DNA of 64,000 nucleotides from Macrotrachela quadricornifera (lineage: Eukaryota > Rotifera > Eurotatoria > Philodinida > Philodinidae), in the NCBI GenBank assembly GCA_022393335.1, contig JAJEKB010021185.1:1298564-1362563 (forward strand). Direction: 5' to 3'. A program made the translations under genes and the position numbers. Below the pieces are notes generated by a model. That model saw only the letters and a program-made list of their open reading frames with translations, had not been told where the DNA came from and ran no database searches. The number at the start of each line of letters is the position of its first letter. Position 1 is the first letter of the stretch. This document shows, one piece after another, positions 46,910 to 58,635 of the stretch.

Positions 46910-48440
46910 TAGGATTAAACGCGTTTAAAACGTAAGCAATAAGCACACTAAACGCATCAGAACTCAAATATTTGACGCGTCCGGCAGATGCGTTCAAACC
47001 CGTTTCTTTTCTTGGACGCGTTTAATTTTTTGTGAAAAAAATTCCGCCCTATTCCTGCAGATTCGATATATGTCATCGTCGTCTTCATATCATGACCATC
47101 TCTTCCACGAGGCATCGTCTATGACATTTATTTGATTTTTATACATACGTTTAGATTATGCGACGAGTGAGGCTAGAACATAAGACATTAGATTAGAAGT
47201 CTACTTACTTGAACCAATGAGCTTTATTGGCTTATCTATGTATAACTTAGATTTCTCTTTTAATAAGACAACCTTTTAAAACTTATTTCAAGAGAAGTCT
47301 ACTGTATGACAAATAATAAATCTCCTTCAATATTAACTAATAATTCATATTTCTAATAATTTTCGAAGGATAAAATGTAGACTTTTTGATTGAAGAAAAC
47401 AAGATAAATGAAATCAGACTATATTTCTTGAAGAGGGATACGTTAATTTCGTCGAAAAGCAAGAAATAGTTTGATAAATTCGTGGAAAATATTTTTATTT
47501 CTAACACTAATAGAAATATAACTATGCTTCTTAGTTTCAGTTTTCATGATGAATTTTTAAATATTCCTATTTGTTATTTTCTCAAGCAATAATTTGAATC
47601 AACTACTCAACTTTGGGTAATATTTCTAAATAAGCGTTATTTTTCGTTTCATTCTATATCTGAAAACTGTATTTTTCAACCAAAATATTTTTGACAGAAA
47701 ATTCTTCAACTGAACTAAAAACTTCTACTGATAAAAGATACTTTCTAATCTAAGGAATGTAATGATTTCGTTTGAAAAGAGTACCATTAAGATTATTATT
47801 ATTATTAATCTGACCACTTTATTACATTCCACAAAATGATTAAAGATTATTGTAAAAAATACTTGGAAAAAATCAACTATACTTTTTCTAAACTATGTGG
47901 TAATTAGATCATATTTTTATAGAAATCTTTCATGGATTATGTCGAATTAATAAATATTGTCAAATTTGTTCGAGCATTCTAAAAATTATTTCTAAACTTA
48001 TAGTCATCTTTATCCAAAAGATATGTGTGAACGCGCTTTTGACCGTTTCAGTGAAAGAGATGCGTTTAAGCGCGCTTGTTTTTTTTCAGATATGAGATAA
48101 ATTGATACTATAAATGCGTTTAATCAGGACTAATAATTAAAACGCAGAAAACACATTCGGAGCTCTCCTATATGAAGAAATGTTCGTACCTTAAACGCGT
48201 TTCTCAGTTCAAACGCATCAGAACGCGTTTTTGAAACGTGTCTAAACATGTTTTCTTGATCCAAACGCTTAGAAACGCGTTGGTGCTGTAAACGCGTCTC
48301 CGTATAACTCTTGGTACAAACGTGTCCGAACGCATGCATTGGATGCGTTTAGACGCAGCACATTATATTCTGAAACATTTGACGCGTTCAAACGCAAACT
48401 AAACGCGTTTAGACGCGTTAAGTCTGCGTTTCAAAGTTAC
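46910..48440. repeat. ACGCGT-word patch (AAACGCGTTT), two clusters
   Basis: Cluster one (46915-47030) has AAACGCGTTTAAAACG, AAACGCATCAG, GACGCGTCC, ATGCGTTC and GACGCGTTTAA. Cluster two (48025-48430) has more than fifteen copies of AACGCGTTT, AAACGC or GCGTTTAGACGC in both orientations. CpG-containing words are otherwise rare in this window. About 1 kb of ordinary AT-rich DNA separates the clusters. No coding potential is convincing. Confidence 0.75.
47160..47228 (-). pseudogene. Possible tRNA-derived relic
   Basis: On the minus strand, AGCTCATTGGTTCAAGTAAG resembles a D-arm/A box. A stem GTAGA/TCTAA follows, around CTTCTAA (would-be TCT anticodon), then TGTTCTAGCCTC in the place of a B box. 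Acceptor stem pairing is not convincing, so this is at most a decayed tRNA or the head of a tRNA-derived SINE. Confidence 0.25.
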
Positions 48441-48764
48441 ATGGGAAGTAAGCTTTATGAAATCGTGGAGATGAGTGATGTATTAATTATTAGATATCGT
48501 CTATCTTCATTCCTTAAATAATGTGTGAAGTGCAGAATGTTTCAAAAGTAATAGGACATGAAGGATATCCTACAGTTAATGATGATAAATTCTTTATGAC
48601 ATTTTTCATACTTTTTATTAATATAGAAAAGTGAAACTTTCAGTAGTAAAAGGACTTGATTAGTTAATTATTATATGATATTAATTTGAGCTCCCTACAT
48701 TAATAAAAAGTATGAAAAATATCCTTAACAATTTATCTTCAGTTCCCACAGAAAAAAATTTTCT

Positions 48765-48880
48765 AGTAAAACCGCGGTTAACCGCGGTATTTTTGTACCG
48801 CGGTTTTAAGCGGGTTTTAAAAACCGCATAAATGGTCTGACTTTCGCGGTTTTCTTAAACCGCGGTATTTTCCTAAGAAT
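48765..48880. repeat. CCGCGG-word patch
   Basis: Within ~115 bp: AAACCGCGGTTAACCGCGGT, GTACCGCGGTTTTAAGCGGG, AAAACCGCATAA, TTTCGCGGTTTTCTTAAACC and CGCGGTATTTTCC. It is a cluster of one palindromic word, as in the ACGCGT patch just upstream but with a different core. Confidence 0.75.
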
Positions 48881-49464
48881 TTTTTCGTGGGTTATTAAAG
48901 AATACTTTTTATATCTTATTACTTTTGAGCCATCCTGTGCATAATATAATGTTATTGTAAAACAACTTTTCTTCTTTGTGTATGAAAAATGTTAAATTCA
49001 AATTATGCAACGATTACTAATTACTTACTACTAGATTGTACACTAGAAAAAAAACATACAGTGTACGAAGTCCAAATAATTCATCAATATTCACATCATA
49101 TTTTTTTAATGATGCCAATAAATTTGATAACTGTAATCTATCTAATGATAATAATTCCATTAAGACAACCGCATATTAGCTAAGAAATAAGCACAAAATA
49201 AATATTAATCAGATAACATCATAAAATGAACAATACACTAATGAATGAATCGAAACAAATGAATCATAACATTTCGAAAACGCAAGATCATGTACTTTGA
49301 AGAATGAAACTACAAATAACGATATTGAAATTATCTATAAATATACACATAATGAATTACTGAATAAAGATAATAATCTTGCCAATCTATCAATAGCTAT
49401 GAGTAATGATTATTCAATGAAAGATATTCCATATAATACATTACTTCATAATGATAATGAACTT
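48881..49464. other. Spacer, weak ORFs only
   Basis: Two short plus-strand open frames (48989-49183 and 49297-49494) are AT-rich and not protein-like enough to call. The second runs into the TGATCAGTAAA repeats. Confidence 0.35.
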
Positions 49465-49700
49465 TGTAAAGACATGGATCTAAGTGATCAGTAAAATAGA
49501 TGACATGATTAGTAAGATAAAAAATTAAAAAATCAGTTCATTGAATGAATGATCAGTTAAATTATTGAACTATCAGTAAACTATTTAAATGATCAGTTAT
49601 TAAATAAATACGCTCTTTAATAAATTTTCAAGATGAGTAAATAAAATATATTAACAGTCAGTTAAATGAAACAATAAGTAAAAAGATTGAAATGGACTAT
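49465..49700. repeat. Left TGATCAGTAAA-type repeat array
   Basis: AGTGATCAGTAAA, AATGATCAGTTAAA, ACTATCAGTAAAC, AATGATCAGTTATT, ACAGTCAGTTAAA and AATAAGTAAAAAG occur in one orientation. They mirror the array at 50270-50525. Confidence 0.65.
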
Positions 49701-49838
49701 AGTGTGATTCACTTATTCATTGTCTTCTATCTTTCTTTCTTTCTCTATAGTTTGACAAACAGCTGACTAATATAATAAACATATTCTTTTCTTCTGCTCT
49801 TTCTTTCAACTTCATCCTTGTATCACACAGTAAAAAAG

Positions 49839-50216
49839 ATGGAGGTAAAACAGCAAGTTGCTCAATACATAAGTGATTCGTCAGAAGAAGAGGTCCTGGA
49901 AGATAATAATGGGATACACCAAAATAAAAAAACAAAAAAAAGAAAAAAATATATTAATAAAAAATGGACAACTTTCAACCTGTTCAAAAAGTCGTATGAT
50001 ATTTGGTGTTTGGAAATGCAGGATGGTTTGAATTGGAAAGCATCAAAATGCAATTGTCCAGCCTTTCTTAAAAACTATATATGCAAGTATATTATTGGTA
50101 TAGCTATTCGTTTGAAATACTGCAAGTCACCACCAGCAGCAAAAACAGTACCAATCGGTGAGAAAAGAAAAAGAGGTAGACCAGCAAAAGCTAAACCAGC
50201 ATTGCTAGTACAGTGA
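49839..50216 (+). CDS. SWIM-type zinc-finger protein, short (transposon-derived?)
   Basis: 125 residues from the ATG at 49839. The first ~50 residues are acidic then basic (SDSSEEEVLED, Lys-rich). The SWIM-like motif follows: SKCNCPAFLKNYICKYIIG, i.e. CxC...CxY, where the last ligand is usually His. A basic tail with KRKRGRPAKAKPA (AT-hook type) closes it. SWIM fingers sit at the C terminus of MULE transposases and related proteins. Here the transposase part is missing, so it is either the last exon of a decayed transposase or the sole gene of a small element. Inverted TGATCAGTAAA arrays on both sides favour the latter. Confidence 0.6.
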   Translation: MEVKQQVAQYISDSSEEEVLEDNNGIHQNKKTKKRKKYINKKWTTFNLFKKSYDIWCLEMQDGLNWKASKCNCPAFLKNYICKYIIGIAIRLKYCKSPPAAKTVPIGEKRKRGRPAKAKPALLVQ

Positions 50217-50269
50217 TTTAACTCTAAATTTTTTTCAGTTGAATTCTTTTTTTCTTGTACTATATTATA

Positions 50270-50525
50270 CTTTATGGGTAATTATTTTTTTCTACTGGTA
50301 AAACTCATCTTATTTACTTGTCAAATTTTCTTTTCTTACTTATCAAATTTCTTTTTTTTACTGGTATGAAGTTAATATTTTTACTGTTATCCTATATAAT
50401 AAACTTATCATTTTCTTATTATTTACTGGTAATCTAAATACTGATCATTCAATCTTTAAACTGATCATTTATATATTATTTTACTGATCATTCAATCTAT
50501 TTTACAGATCAAATATTTTGTTGCC
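50270..50525. repeat. Right array, inverted (TTTACTGATCA type)
   Basis: CTACTGGTAAAA, TTTACTGGTATG, TTTACTGTTATC, TTTACTGGTAATC, TACTGATCATTC, AAACTGATCATTT, TTTACTGATCATTC and TTTACAGATCAAA occur in the orientation opposite to the left array. Confidence 0.65.
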
Positions 50526-50589
50526 CTTTGTAAAGTACCATGGAATAAATTGAATCATAACAAATCTTGTAATATTAATTCATGTATTA

Positions 50590-51130
50590 AGACAAAGACA
50601 TATAAAGGGTGGCTAAGAATAGGTATGCACCGAGTCCGAGCTTGGTCATTCCCCGTATCGGGAATCCTGAGAATAGTTAGTCACAAAAGAGTTTCAGTCA
50701 ATCAGGTTTCGAGGCATTTTTTCTCCATGCAGATAAGGACGCATCATAGGGTATTTCGGTCCAATTTGAAGTTACCAAATATGCTCTACAAAAATCCTCA
50801 TAGAATCTCCCACGGTTATCATTTACATAAGTGAGCGTCAATTTGCTGTCCAGTGATTGACCAGTTTTTCGACTTAAAGGGAGATTAAAGTGCTATTCCT
50901 AGTCATAATAGAATACTTGAGGATCTAAGATTCCCTCCGGAGAATTTCTTTCTCCTGTTGCAGAGAATAAACAGCGTTTAGAGATAAACGTAGAAAGGGC
51001 TGATCAATTTTGAGATCATGTCCCTTAACAAAGTCAAGGAAACTGGTCACAGGAACGAGTTATTTATCAATAACTATTTCCAGAATTCTCGGTACTGGGA
51101 ATGATCGAGCCTGGGATTCCCGATTTATTT
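50590..51130. repeat. Repeat related to the 6.1-kb foldback
   Basis: It shares words with 6545-6680 (ATGCTCTACAAAAATCCTCATAGAATC versus the 6.6-kb copy; AGTGAGC; GACCAGTTTTTCGACTTA). Its own ends are loosely inverted (GAGCTTGGTCATTCCC near 50637 and GGGAATGATCGAGCC near 51097). It is probably a diverged non-autonomous element. Short ORFs in it are incidental. Confidence 0.5.
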
Positions 51131-51747
51131 CCAGGGCTCACTGCATGCCTAGTTGATAGTGCTATCGTATTCTTGCATATTTTGTGTTATTCATTCGAAG
51201 TACTCTGTCTTGTTTATTTAGTTTTTATTTTTGTAAGAATTATACACAATTATCTTCGCTCTCATTATTTGTATCAACAGTATTTCAATACAGATTCATT
51301 AGGTAATGTCTTTCCTTGCAATGGGCTATTGGAATATTTTATTTCTGCAGAAAAATTCTTTCTAAGCATCGATATACAGAAGCAATTGTTGAACAGTTTT
51401 CCTACATCTAGTAGCAGAATAACATGATTTTACGCATCTTTATCTGTAGACAAGCATTATGTAAGATTTCATAAACGAAAGAGCATGATACAATGAATTC
51501 TTGACCTCATGAAATGCCATTCTAATGCCACATACACTGTTCCAACATTTTAAAAGTGCGTAATCCTTTTCAAATAGAGATTTCAAGCTAGTTAATAATT
51601 CAAGGAGTTGCCCACAAATGCAGCACTTAGTGCTAATTATGATACAATAGTGTTTTAGAATATAGTAAGAAAAAAAAATGAAACATTGTTATAGAACAAA
51701 TACAGTATTTGATCTTCCACGGACATCTTAGTTCTCCATACGACATA
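51131..51747. other. Spacer 3' of the YHYH gene
   Basis: A 108-codon plus-strand frame (51101-51427) overlaps the repeat end and is hydrophobic. I do not support it as a gene. Confidence 0.35.
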
Positions 51748-52971
51748 TTAATTCAAAGGAACTACACCATTGCTACTAATAAAATACATGCTTATAATAG
51801 TGTTTAGCAACATGATAAATATGTAGTTTATATTAATTGAACTGTTAATATTACTTTGTGAAGCTGTTTGTGAGGATGATGAAACTGTTGTTGTTGATGT
51901 ATTTGATGTTAAAAATGATGACATAGTATAAGAAGATGGTGGATTTGTTGTACAATTTGGCAAAATACTTGGATAATTTCCTGGTCCAAAACATCCAATT
52001 AAATATGGATATGTTTGTGTTGTAAAATAAGCATAATTACCAATTGAATCATAGAACATACCATTGCAAACATCGAAACCACTTGTAACTTGGATACCAT
52101 TCGATGTATATGGTCCATAGATGAGATGACCATCTTTAGCGATACCAATTAGAGTCAATGTTCTATTACTTGAAAACATACTTATACTATATGTTGCTAT
52201 ATTCGAACGACAGGCAGTATTTTGTGCACATGCTCGAATCAATGTAGATGATGATGCAGTTACCGGACAACCTGATCCAATATGATAATGATAAATACCA
52301 AATATCTGACAATGAGCTATACATTCATCAACAGATTCGGCAGCACTACCTGATGGTGCAAAATATGGATCGGCGTCATTAGCACTATTTACGTTTAAAA
52401 CTGAAATGCCATCAATTGTTATTCCTGAAAATATATCTATGTTTATAGATGAATAGGAAAGATAATTTGACCATGATGGTACTCTTGTAAAACTTGTTAG
52501 ATTACACACAGCTGTATTAAGTGCACTTTGTGTTGTTACATTCACATTAGGTAAATTGACCGATACATCTGGATTAAAATTAACTTCAAAATCAATATTT
52601 AATTCAATAAATGTTATATTAGGTGATGGTAAATTTGGACAAAATGGTGGTAAACCATTTGTTTGTACACGAATTTTAACAGTTGAAGAGGAACCATTTG
52701 TAAAACATGTAACACATAATTTATGATAAAATACACAAGAACCAGAACTAGTGCTACCAGGACAAGCTAGACCAGTTAAATTTGAGCATGTTACAGGTGT
52801 ACCTATTGTGGCTGATATGTTGGCAACTGGTACGCTGCTATTGCATGTTGTACGAAATTTTGCCGCAACAGCATTACAATCAGAAAGTGAATTACTGGCT
52901 GTTCCATGTACACTGTTAATATAGTACAGAAGACATACGACAAATATACAAATCTTGTTATTGACATTCAT
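51748..52971 (-). CDS. Secreted YHYH-domain protein
   Basis: Intronless, 407 residues. The N-terminal signal peptide is Lys then ICIFVVCLLYYINSVHG (cleavage near residue 24). Many Cys and Asn-x-Ser/Thr sites suit an extracellular protein. The YHYH domain (about residues 170-335) has IYHYHIGSGCP, then GIAKDGHLIYGPY and a Cys-Asn-Gly-Met-Phe stretch, as in the YHYH family. A Ser/Thr-rich linker and a hydrophobic C-terminal segment suggest a GPI anchor or a membrane tail. The family has no firm biochemical role. A dead mariner begins about 100 bp upstream of the start on the other strand. Confidence 0.85.
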   Translation of the reverse strand: MNVNNKICIFVVCLLYYINSVHGTASNSLSDCNAVAAKFRTTCNSSVPVANISATIGTPVTCSNLTGLACPGSTSSGSCVFYHKLCVTCFTNGSSSTVKIRVQTNGLPPFCPNLPSPNITFIELNIDFEVNFNPDVSVNLPNVNVTTQSALNTAVCNLTSFTRVPSWSNYLSYSSINIDIFSGITIDGISVLNVNSANDADPYFAPSGSAAESVDECIAHCQIFGIYHYHIGSGCPVTASSSTLIRACAQNTACRSNIATYSISMFSSNRTLTLIGIAKDGHLIYGPYTSNGIQVTSGFDVCNGMFYDSIGNYAYFTTQTYPYLIGCFGPGNYPSILPNCTTNPPSSYTMSSFLTSNTSTTTVSSSSQTASQSNINSSININYIFIMLLNTIISMYFISSNGVVPLN

Positions 52972-53069
52972 CAGGTCAGAAGATTGAACAAAATTGGATG
53001 TCCTATATAGATTATAGTAGAGATGGAATCAGTAAAGTAAACTTCTATCAAATTGGAGCAGATAGTAAA

Positions 53070-53810
53070 AATAAATGGTTCCGTCGGTTCAAGAACGGCA
53101 ACTTCAAACTTGACGATTTATCTCACACCGACAAGTCACTACAAGTGGATATGGAAGTCTCTTAATGCAACTTGTTGAAGAAGATCCTCAATTGACTACT
53201 CGATGTTTAGTAAAGCGACTTGGGTGCTCTCATATTACAGTAGAAACACATCTGCACGAATGAGGCAAAATGTAGACATACAGAGTTTGGATACCACATG
53301 AGTGGTCATCGCATCAGCTGTAACACAGGATTGACATTTGTTTGGAATTAATGACATCTCATCGTGACTACGAGTGGCTTCGAAATCTTATTATTGGCGA
53401 TGAGAAGTAGGTGCTGTACATTAACTGCACGCACAGATACCAGTGACTGAACGCTAGTCAAACAGGTGCAAGAACGTCTAAGACTGATCTACATCCTGAG
53501 AAGATGATGCTAAGCGTATGGTGGAGCGTCAAAGAGATTACTCATTGGAAGTTTCTTTCAAATGGCTGCACCATTACTGCTGATCTCTACGGTCAATAAC
53601 GGGATCGGCTTGTAGGAAAACTCAAGGAAAAGCAAGATCGAATTTACTTCTTGCATGACAACGTGAAAATCCATGTTGAAAAGTCGACGCGCCAAAACTT
53701 ATTGGAGTTCGAATGGATTATCATTCCACATCCATCTTATTCTCTAGACTTGACCTCTACAGACTACCATTTATGTCGTTCTCTATCGGAACGTTGGCAA
53801 TAAGTCATAG
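53070..53810 (+). pseudogene. Mariner transposase (DD34D, SETMAR-like), heavily decayed
   Basis: Plus-strand frames give WFRRFKNGNFKLDDLSHTDK, then, with frame changes, HITVETHLHE, IGDEK (first Asp, next residue a stop in place of Trp), HPEKMMLSVWW, FLHDNVKIHVEKST (second Asp), and HPSYSLDLTSTDYHL (third Asp). I count 34 residues between the second and third Asp, the classic mariner spacing. Many stops and frameshifts exclude function. The element ends were not found. Confidence 0.85.
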
Positions 53811-56600
53811 ATAGTGATATTTCTTTTTGGTAGTAACAAACATATCTTGATCGGTTGATCAAAACTATTGAATGTTAATAATGAAAGATAGATTATTGTT
53901 TCTCATTCCGAAAGCTCACCTTTGTCTGTTCACTATGAAAAAGAAGGCTTTCCGCGTAAAATGAAAATGCAAATATGATTGACTACTGCCTCTTGTAGAG
54001 AGGTTAACAAACAATTGTTTTTTTTTCTGTTTCTTTTTATACCCGAAGAGAAAAGAATTAGGCGACATTTTGATTGCTTTTTGCTGTTCTACCAATATTT
54101 GGATGAAAAAATACAATACTCAACGCCCAAGCACATTAAATAAGTAACAATTTCAAATATAAGAAAGCCTTATTCAACATTGTTCGACATTTTTTGTGCG
54201 CAGTTCACCAAAACAGTTGATGTTACTAGAGTATTCTTTACACGGTAACGACGAGTTTATGCTCTGAAAAAAAAGAGAGTATTGTAAAAACAATTTATAG
54301 TTTTGTATCACAGTAGAAAACTCTGAAAGATTCTGCTCAATAATGCTGTTCTATTGATTATGTTACTTGACAACTATTTTATATTTTTTCGACTAGAAAA
54401 TAGAAAATGACTTTAACTTAAATAAAACTACAATTATTTATAATAAGTTATTGAGACTAAAACTAATTAATAATTAAAAAGATATAAATCGAACCTGTAT
54501 GAATTTTCTTTGATAATCTCGATAACTTTCCAATAAAGAATTAATAAAGGAATTTGAGAAAAACAGTATGACTCGGCATGTGTGAATTACGATGTCTACT
54601 TGAAAAAGTTCGGCAGAGGACCATTTTTTAAATATAGTTTAGAATATATTCGACAGAACTATTTTATATATTTTCTTCCTCCCATCACTTCAAGATAACT
54701 TAACATACTTTATCTTGAATGATTTCTCTTGACGAATGAGGATAAATTTTCTTATATATTTCAACTATAAAGATAGAATGCATGTACTTTTCTTCTCCAG
54801 CTCTGTTAATTGGTTTATACTATTATTTATTTCAGAATAACATTGCAGCAAATCATCAACATGTCAAGAGTATCTACCTTGATTAAATAACTCTGATAAA
54901 CAATTATAAAAGTATGTTGGTTCTACGATTGATATTTAATACTTCGAATAATAACAAGATTTTTAAAAAGTGTTTTTTGCGAATGATAAAATGGACAAAA
55001 ATTTGGTCAAATTGAGATAAAGGTTTTCGACGCTCGCAGATTTGTAGAGCGACAATCTATGCTTTTATCATGCTCCTTAAAATTAAAAATTAATTGTATC
55101 TTCATATTGCAAGAGCGTGCTACAACAACTTAGACATAAATCATTATGAATTCTTCAACTGAGTCTTAATAATTTTACATGGATTGATGGCTTGAATAAG
55201 CTTCTCTCGAACGGTGAAAATCCAAACTCGTATATCATCCTAATAGAAAATTTAAAAAAAAACACTTTTTCTTAAATGAGTATTAGATATAAAAACGATC
55301 GTAAGACAGTTTGTGATGTGTTTCAACAAAATATTCATTTAGCGAATTATGAAAATATATTCCAGTATGTTTGATTGATTTACTATATGCGTTGCTTAAT
55401 ATATTTTGTATAATAACTTATTTACTTTGTTATATATAAAAGCAAATTATTATGAATTAAATAACCTTATTTTGTTTATTGAATTTAAGAAATATATAAA
55501 AATTGTTTTTTTTTTATGAAAATCATTTATATTTTCGAAGAAATTGATAAGTATGAGTTTGAAGTCGAGGTTTCACAGTTCTCATCTCCCATAAGAGACG
55601 GCTCCCTATTACAGATAGATACAGCATAAAAAGTTGTTGCCTAACTGAAATTGTTTATTATATACTTATTAAATTATTTATAATGTTTGTATTTTCTCAT
55701 AATCAATTATAATGAACAATATAAAGAAGTAACGCTCGTTTGAGAGCTTGTTAAGTTCTTTCTCGTAGAAATTTCGTTTTGGAACTATTAGCAAACTATT
55801 TGTTTTTGATTAATTAATAAAAATTAACTTCAGATTTGAACTCTCTATCCTATATGGATCCTTTGGTCAAGTTTCATGAAAAATAATCCCTTTTATTTTC
55901 ATCTTCTTCTTAGACCAATCAGTGAAGAGCGAACACACGAACAAACACTTTATGTTTGTTAGACTCTTCTCTGCGAGAAAGAGAACAATATTTCTGATAA
56001 TGAAGAAAAATAAATAAATACAATTTTTTTTTACTTTATTATTAATTGGTGTGACAACAAAATTTTTAATGATGCATAAACAACATCTCGCAAAACTAAA
56101 TAGAGAATGTGTATGTTGATGTCATGAACGAAAATAATAAAAAATAATAGCAACGAATACACACGTCAAATACAAGAACAAAACCGAAAAATGGGCAAGC
56201 GTATTGATTGAATGATACCAATAATGAAAAGTCCTCGTAAAAATATGATTAGATTAATTTATACTCTTAAATTTAATGAAAGACATCTTTTTCGATTAAA
56301 TTGATAATTGCTAAAATAAAATAACGATAAATTAAGAAAAACAAAGTAAATAATGAGTAAATAGGAACAAGCAAATAAAAAACTAGAGTGACAGTTAAAA
56401 CAATTAGAAAAAAAATTTTTTGTTTGAAATTAGAATATAAATAGGAAAGATCATTTCTTTGACAATTGATTGTTCTGATTGAAAATATTATCTCTTAGAT
56501 ATTATTCACTTTATATATTTTATATTAACATAATTAAACCAAAGAAGATATATCAGTTCCATATTTTCGTTCCAAAGAGGACACGCTTTTTTAATAAGTA
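53811..56600. other. Long non-coding region
   Basis: AT-rich with poly-A/T runs. No gene, RNA or inverted repeat that I can support. Confidence 0.4.
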
Positions 56601-56601
56601 C

Positions 56602-57780
56602 TTATCGATATTTTTGAGCTTTTGGACCAGATCGATGTTTGAATTTATCAATATTTTGTGGTTTTGGAAATTTATTGAAATATCTCGATCGAATTGATTG
56701 AGCCTCTTTTTTCTTTTCCTCTAATTCAACTTGTTCTCTTCGTTCTAATTCATCTCTTTTCTTGATGAGCTGCAATTCAACTTCTTTCAATCGTTTCAAT
56801 TCATCGTTTATTTGGATGATCTGCAATTCAAGTTCTTTTAATTCATCAGATATACGTGACCGCTCTGTTCTAATATATGTATCATCTATAACTGAATTTT
56901 CAATAAACCATTCATCTTTGAAACTATCGACCATTGTTTCAGAGGAAAGAGGTAAAATGTTAGTGTCATTATTTTCCGTAGGTATACAAAGACCTTTCCA
57001 AGTAAATGCATTCGAGAAATGGTCTGGAAGAGAATTGTTGTCGTCATATAAATACATCAAGGAGTTTAACTTTCTATGTTTTTGAGTATTGTAATGAGTT
57101 GTGAATAATCGACGTTGTTGCTTTTTAGAAAAATATATAAAACAACATTCTTTCGCTATTGCAAATGTGTGCTGACGAAATTGTGAGCTGAAGACATCAG
57201 CATTGGACAGAATGATTAAGATAAGATCAGCGATACTATTCAGTGTATCTACATCAAGTAAATTATATGCATTCTTATTTATAGCTATAATGAATTCTGC
57301 AGCTGTATTCCTTGTTTCCATTAGATTAGCTTTGAGATATTCAACACGACTTTTTTCAATATTATTATTATTATTATCAGAAGGATTTGATAGAACTAAA
57401 TGTTGTTCTTTCAAAAAAGGAAGATCAAATGATTTAACACCAAGATAATCAAATAGTTGAAGTGTACCTAATATATCTTCATTTTCTGGTAATTCAGTAA
57501 ATAATGTATATGATAGTTCTGAGATAATTGAATGAAGAATTGCCATAAACCATGTATATTGAATAGGAGAATTTAATAAATATTCACCATTTTCATTTCG
57601 AGTAGATAAAAAATCATGTTCATGTGCAACAATAGCAGATAAATAAGGAATAGAATCAAGTTGTTTTTGATTCAGATGAATACATTTATTAGAAGTAGTA
57701 AAACGAAATGCATACATTACATTTTCAGTTTTATTATTTATTTCCAATATTTGAGCCATTATTAACAATATAGATTCCAC
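56602..57780 (-). CDS. BTB-like N-terminal domain protein with C-terminal coiled coil
   Basis: Intronless, 392 residues. A start at the second Met (MAQILEIN, 7 residues on) is equally possible. The first ~125 residues have a layout seen in a large bdelloid protein family I recall: KCIHLNQKQLDSIPYLSAIV, then NGEYLLNSPIQYTWF and LQLFDYLGVKSFDLP. The pattern (resist-to-move segment, then a hydrophobic helix with LFDYLG) suggests a BTB/POZ-type fold. The middle is helical and unassigned. Residues ~305-360 are a Glu/Lys/Leu-rich coiled coil (ELKELELQ, ELKRLKEVELQ), and the tail is basic. A BTB adaptor role is inference from fold only. Confidence 0.65.
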   Translation of the reverse strand: MESILLIMAQILEINNKTENVMYAFRFTTSNKCIHLNQKQLDSIPYLSAIVAHEHDFLSTRNENGEYLLNSPIQYTWFMAILHSIISELSYTLFTELPENEDILGTLQLFDYLGVKSFDLPFLKEQHLVLSNPSDNNNNNIEKSRVEYLKANLMETRNTAAEFIIAINKNAYNLLDVDTLNSIADLILIILSNADVFSSQFRQHTFAIAKECCFIYFSKKQQRRLFTTHYNTQKHRKLNSLMYLYDDNNSLPDHFSNAFTWKGLCIPTENNDTNILPLSSETMVDSFKDEWFIENSVIDDTYIRTERSRISDELKELELQIIQINDELKRLKEVELQLIKKRDELERREQVELEEKKKEAQSIRSRYFNKFPKPQNIDKFKHRSGPKAQKYR

Positions 57781-58630
57781 TAAATAATTAATTTTCGTTT
57801 CACTTTATTCAAAGTTTATTATGTAAAAAGGAAAAAAAACGAATATTTATTTTAATATTCATTCTTGCATTAATGACTCATACGTATATCGGTTTTTTCC
57901 AATTGTTGTTATTGGTGGACATATCGCCAATAGAGTGATTGATATTGGAATAAATGCTCCTCACCACACTATTTTATAACAACAATACAAAAAATAAATC
58001 ATACAAAATTATGTTAATATCAGTTTAAAAAATTTTGCAAAATCTAAAATTTCTAAGTGACATCTTTTATTATTTTTATATTACAACATAGCTAATTAAT
58101 TCAAAAATATTGTTATTGAAACTAATAAGGTTCGTGTAGTAACAATAAATAATGTTTGCAAAAGGAAGAGATCACTTTTAATACGTAAGAGTTAATCTTT
58201 TTCAAAATTTGATAGAAATTTCGTCTCTTCTCAGTATTATAGAAATGAAAAAAAGTTACGTTCCGAATGCCTCATTTCAAAGTCTTCGAAATTCATTTAA
58301 TGTGATATTTATAATTAATCTTTATGGAACATGAAAACTACATATGATTTTTTTGTCTTTCTATGATAGATGCTTTTTTTTAATTATAATGTGAGAGAGT
58401 AGTTCGATGAGTTTACTGAAACTTTCTTTTAAATTCCATATTTTGATCTTGAAATAATTTAATAAAATATGACATATGATCAGATTTCTAAAAATACCAA
58501 AATTTCCATAAACAGCATTTAATGATAACATGTACAATTACGACAACTTTACAGAAAATTTAGTAATTACTATTATATGAAAAAGAAATTTTCACATAAT
58601 TTCGCAAATCTTCATACGACATCAAAACAA
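57781..58630. other. Upstream flank, no feature seen
   Basis: AT-rich. No gene or repeat supported. Confidence 0.4.
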
Positions 58631-58635
58631 AGAAC

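Noticed and set aside
51101..51427. 108-codon plus-strand ORF
   Set aside because: Starts inside the repeat at 50590-51130 and has no supporting feature.
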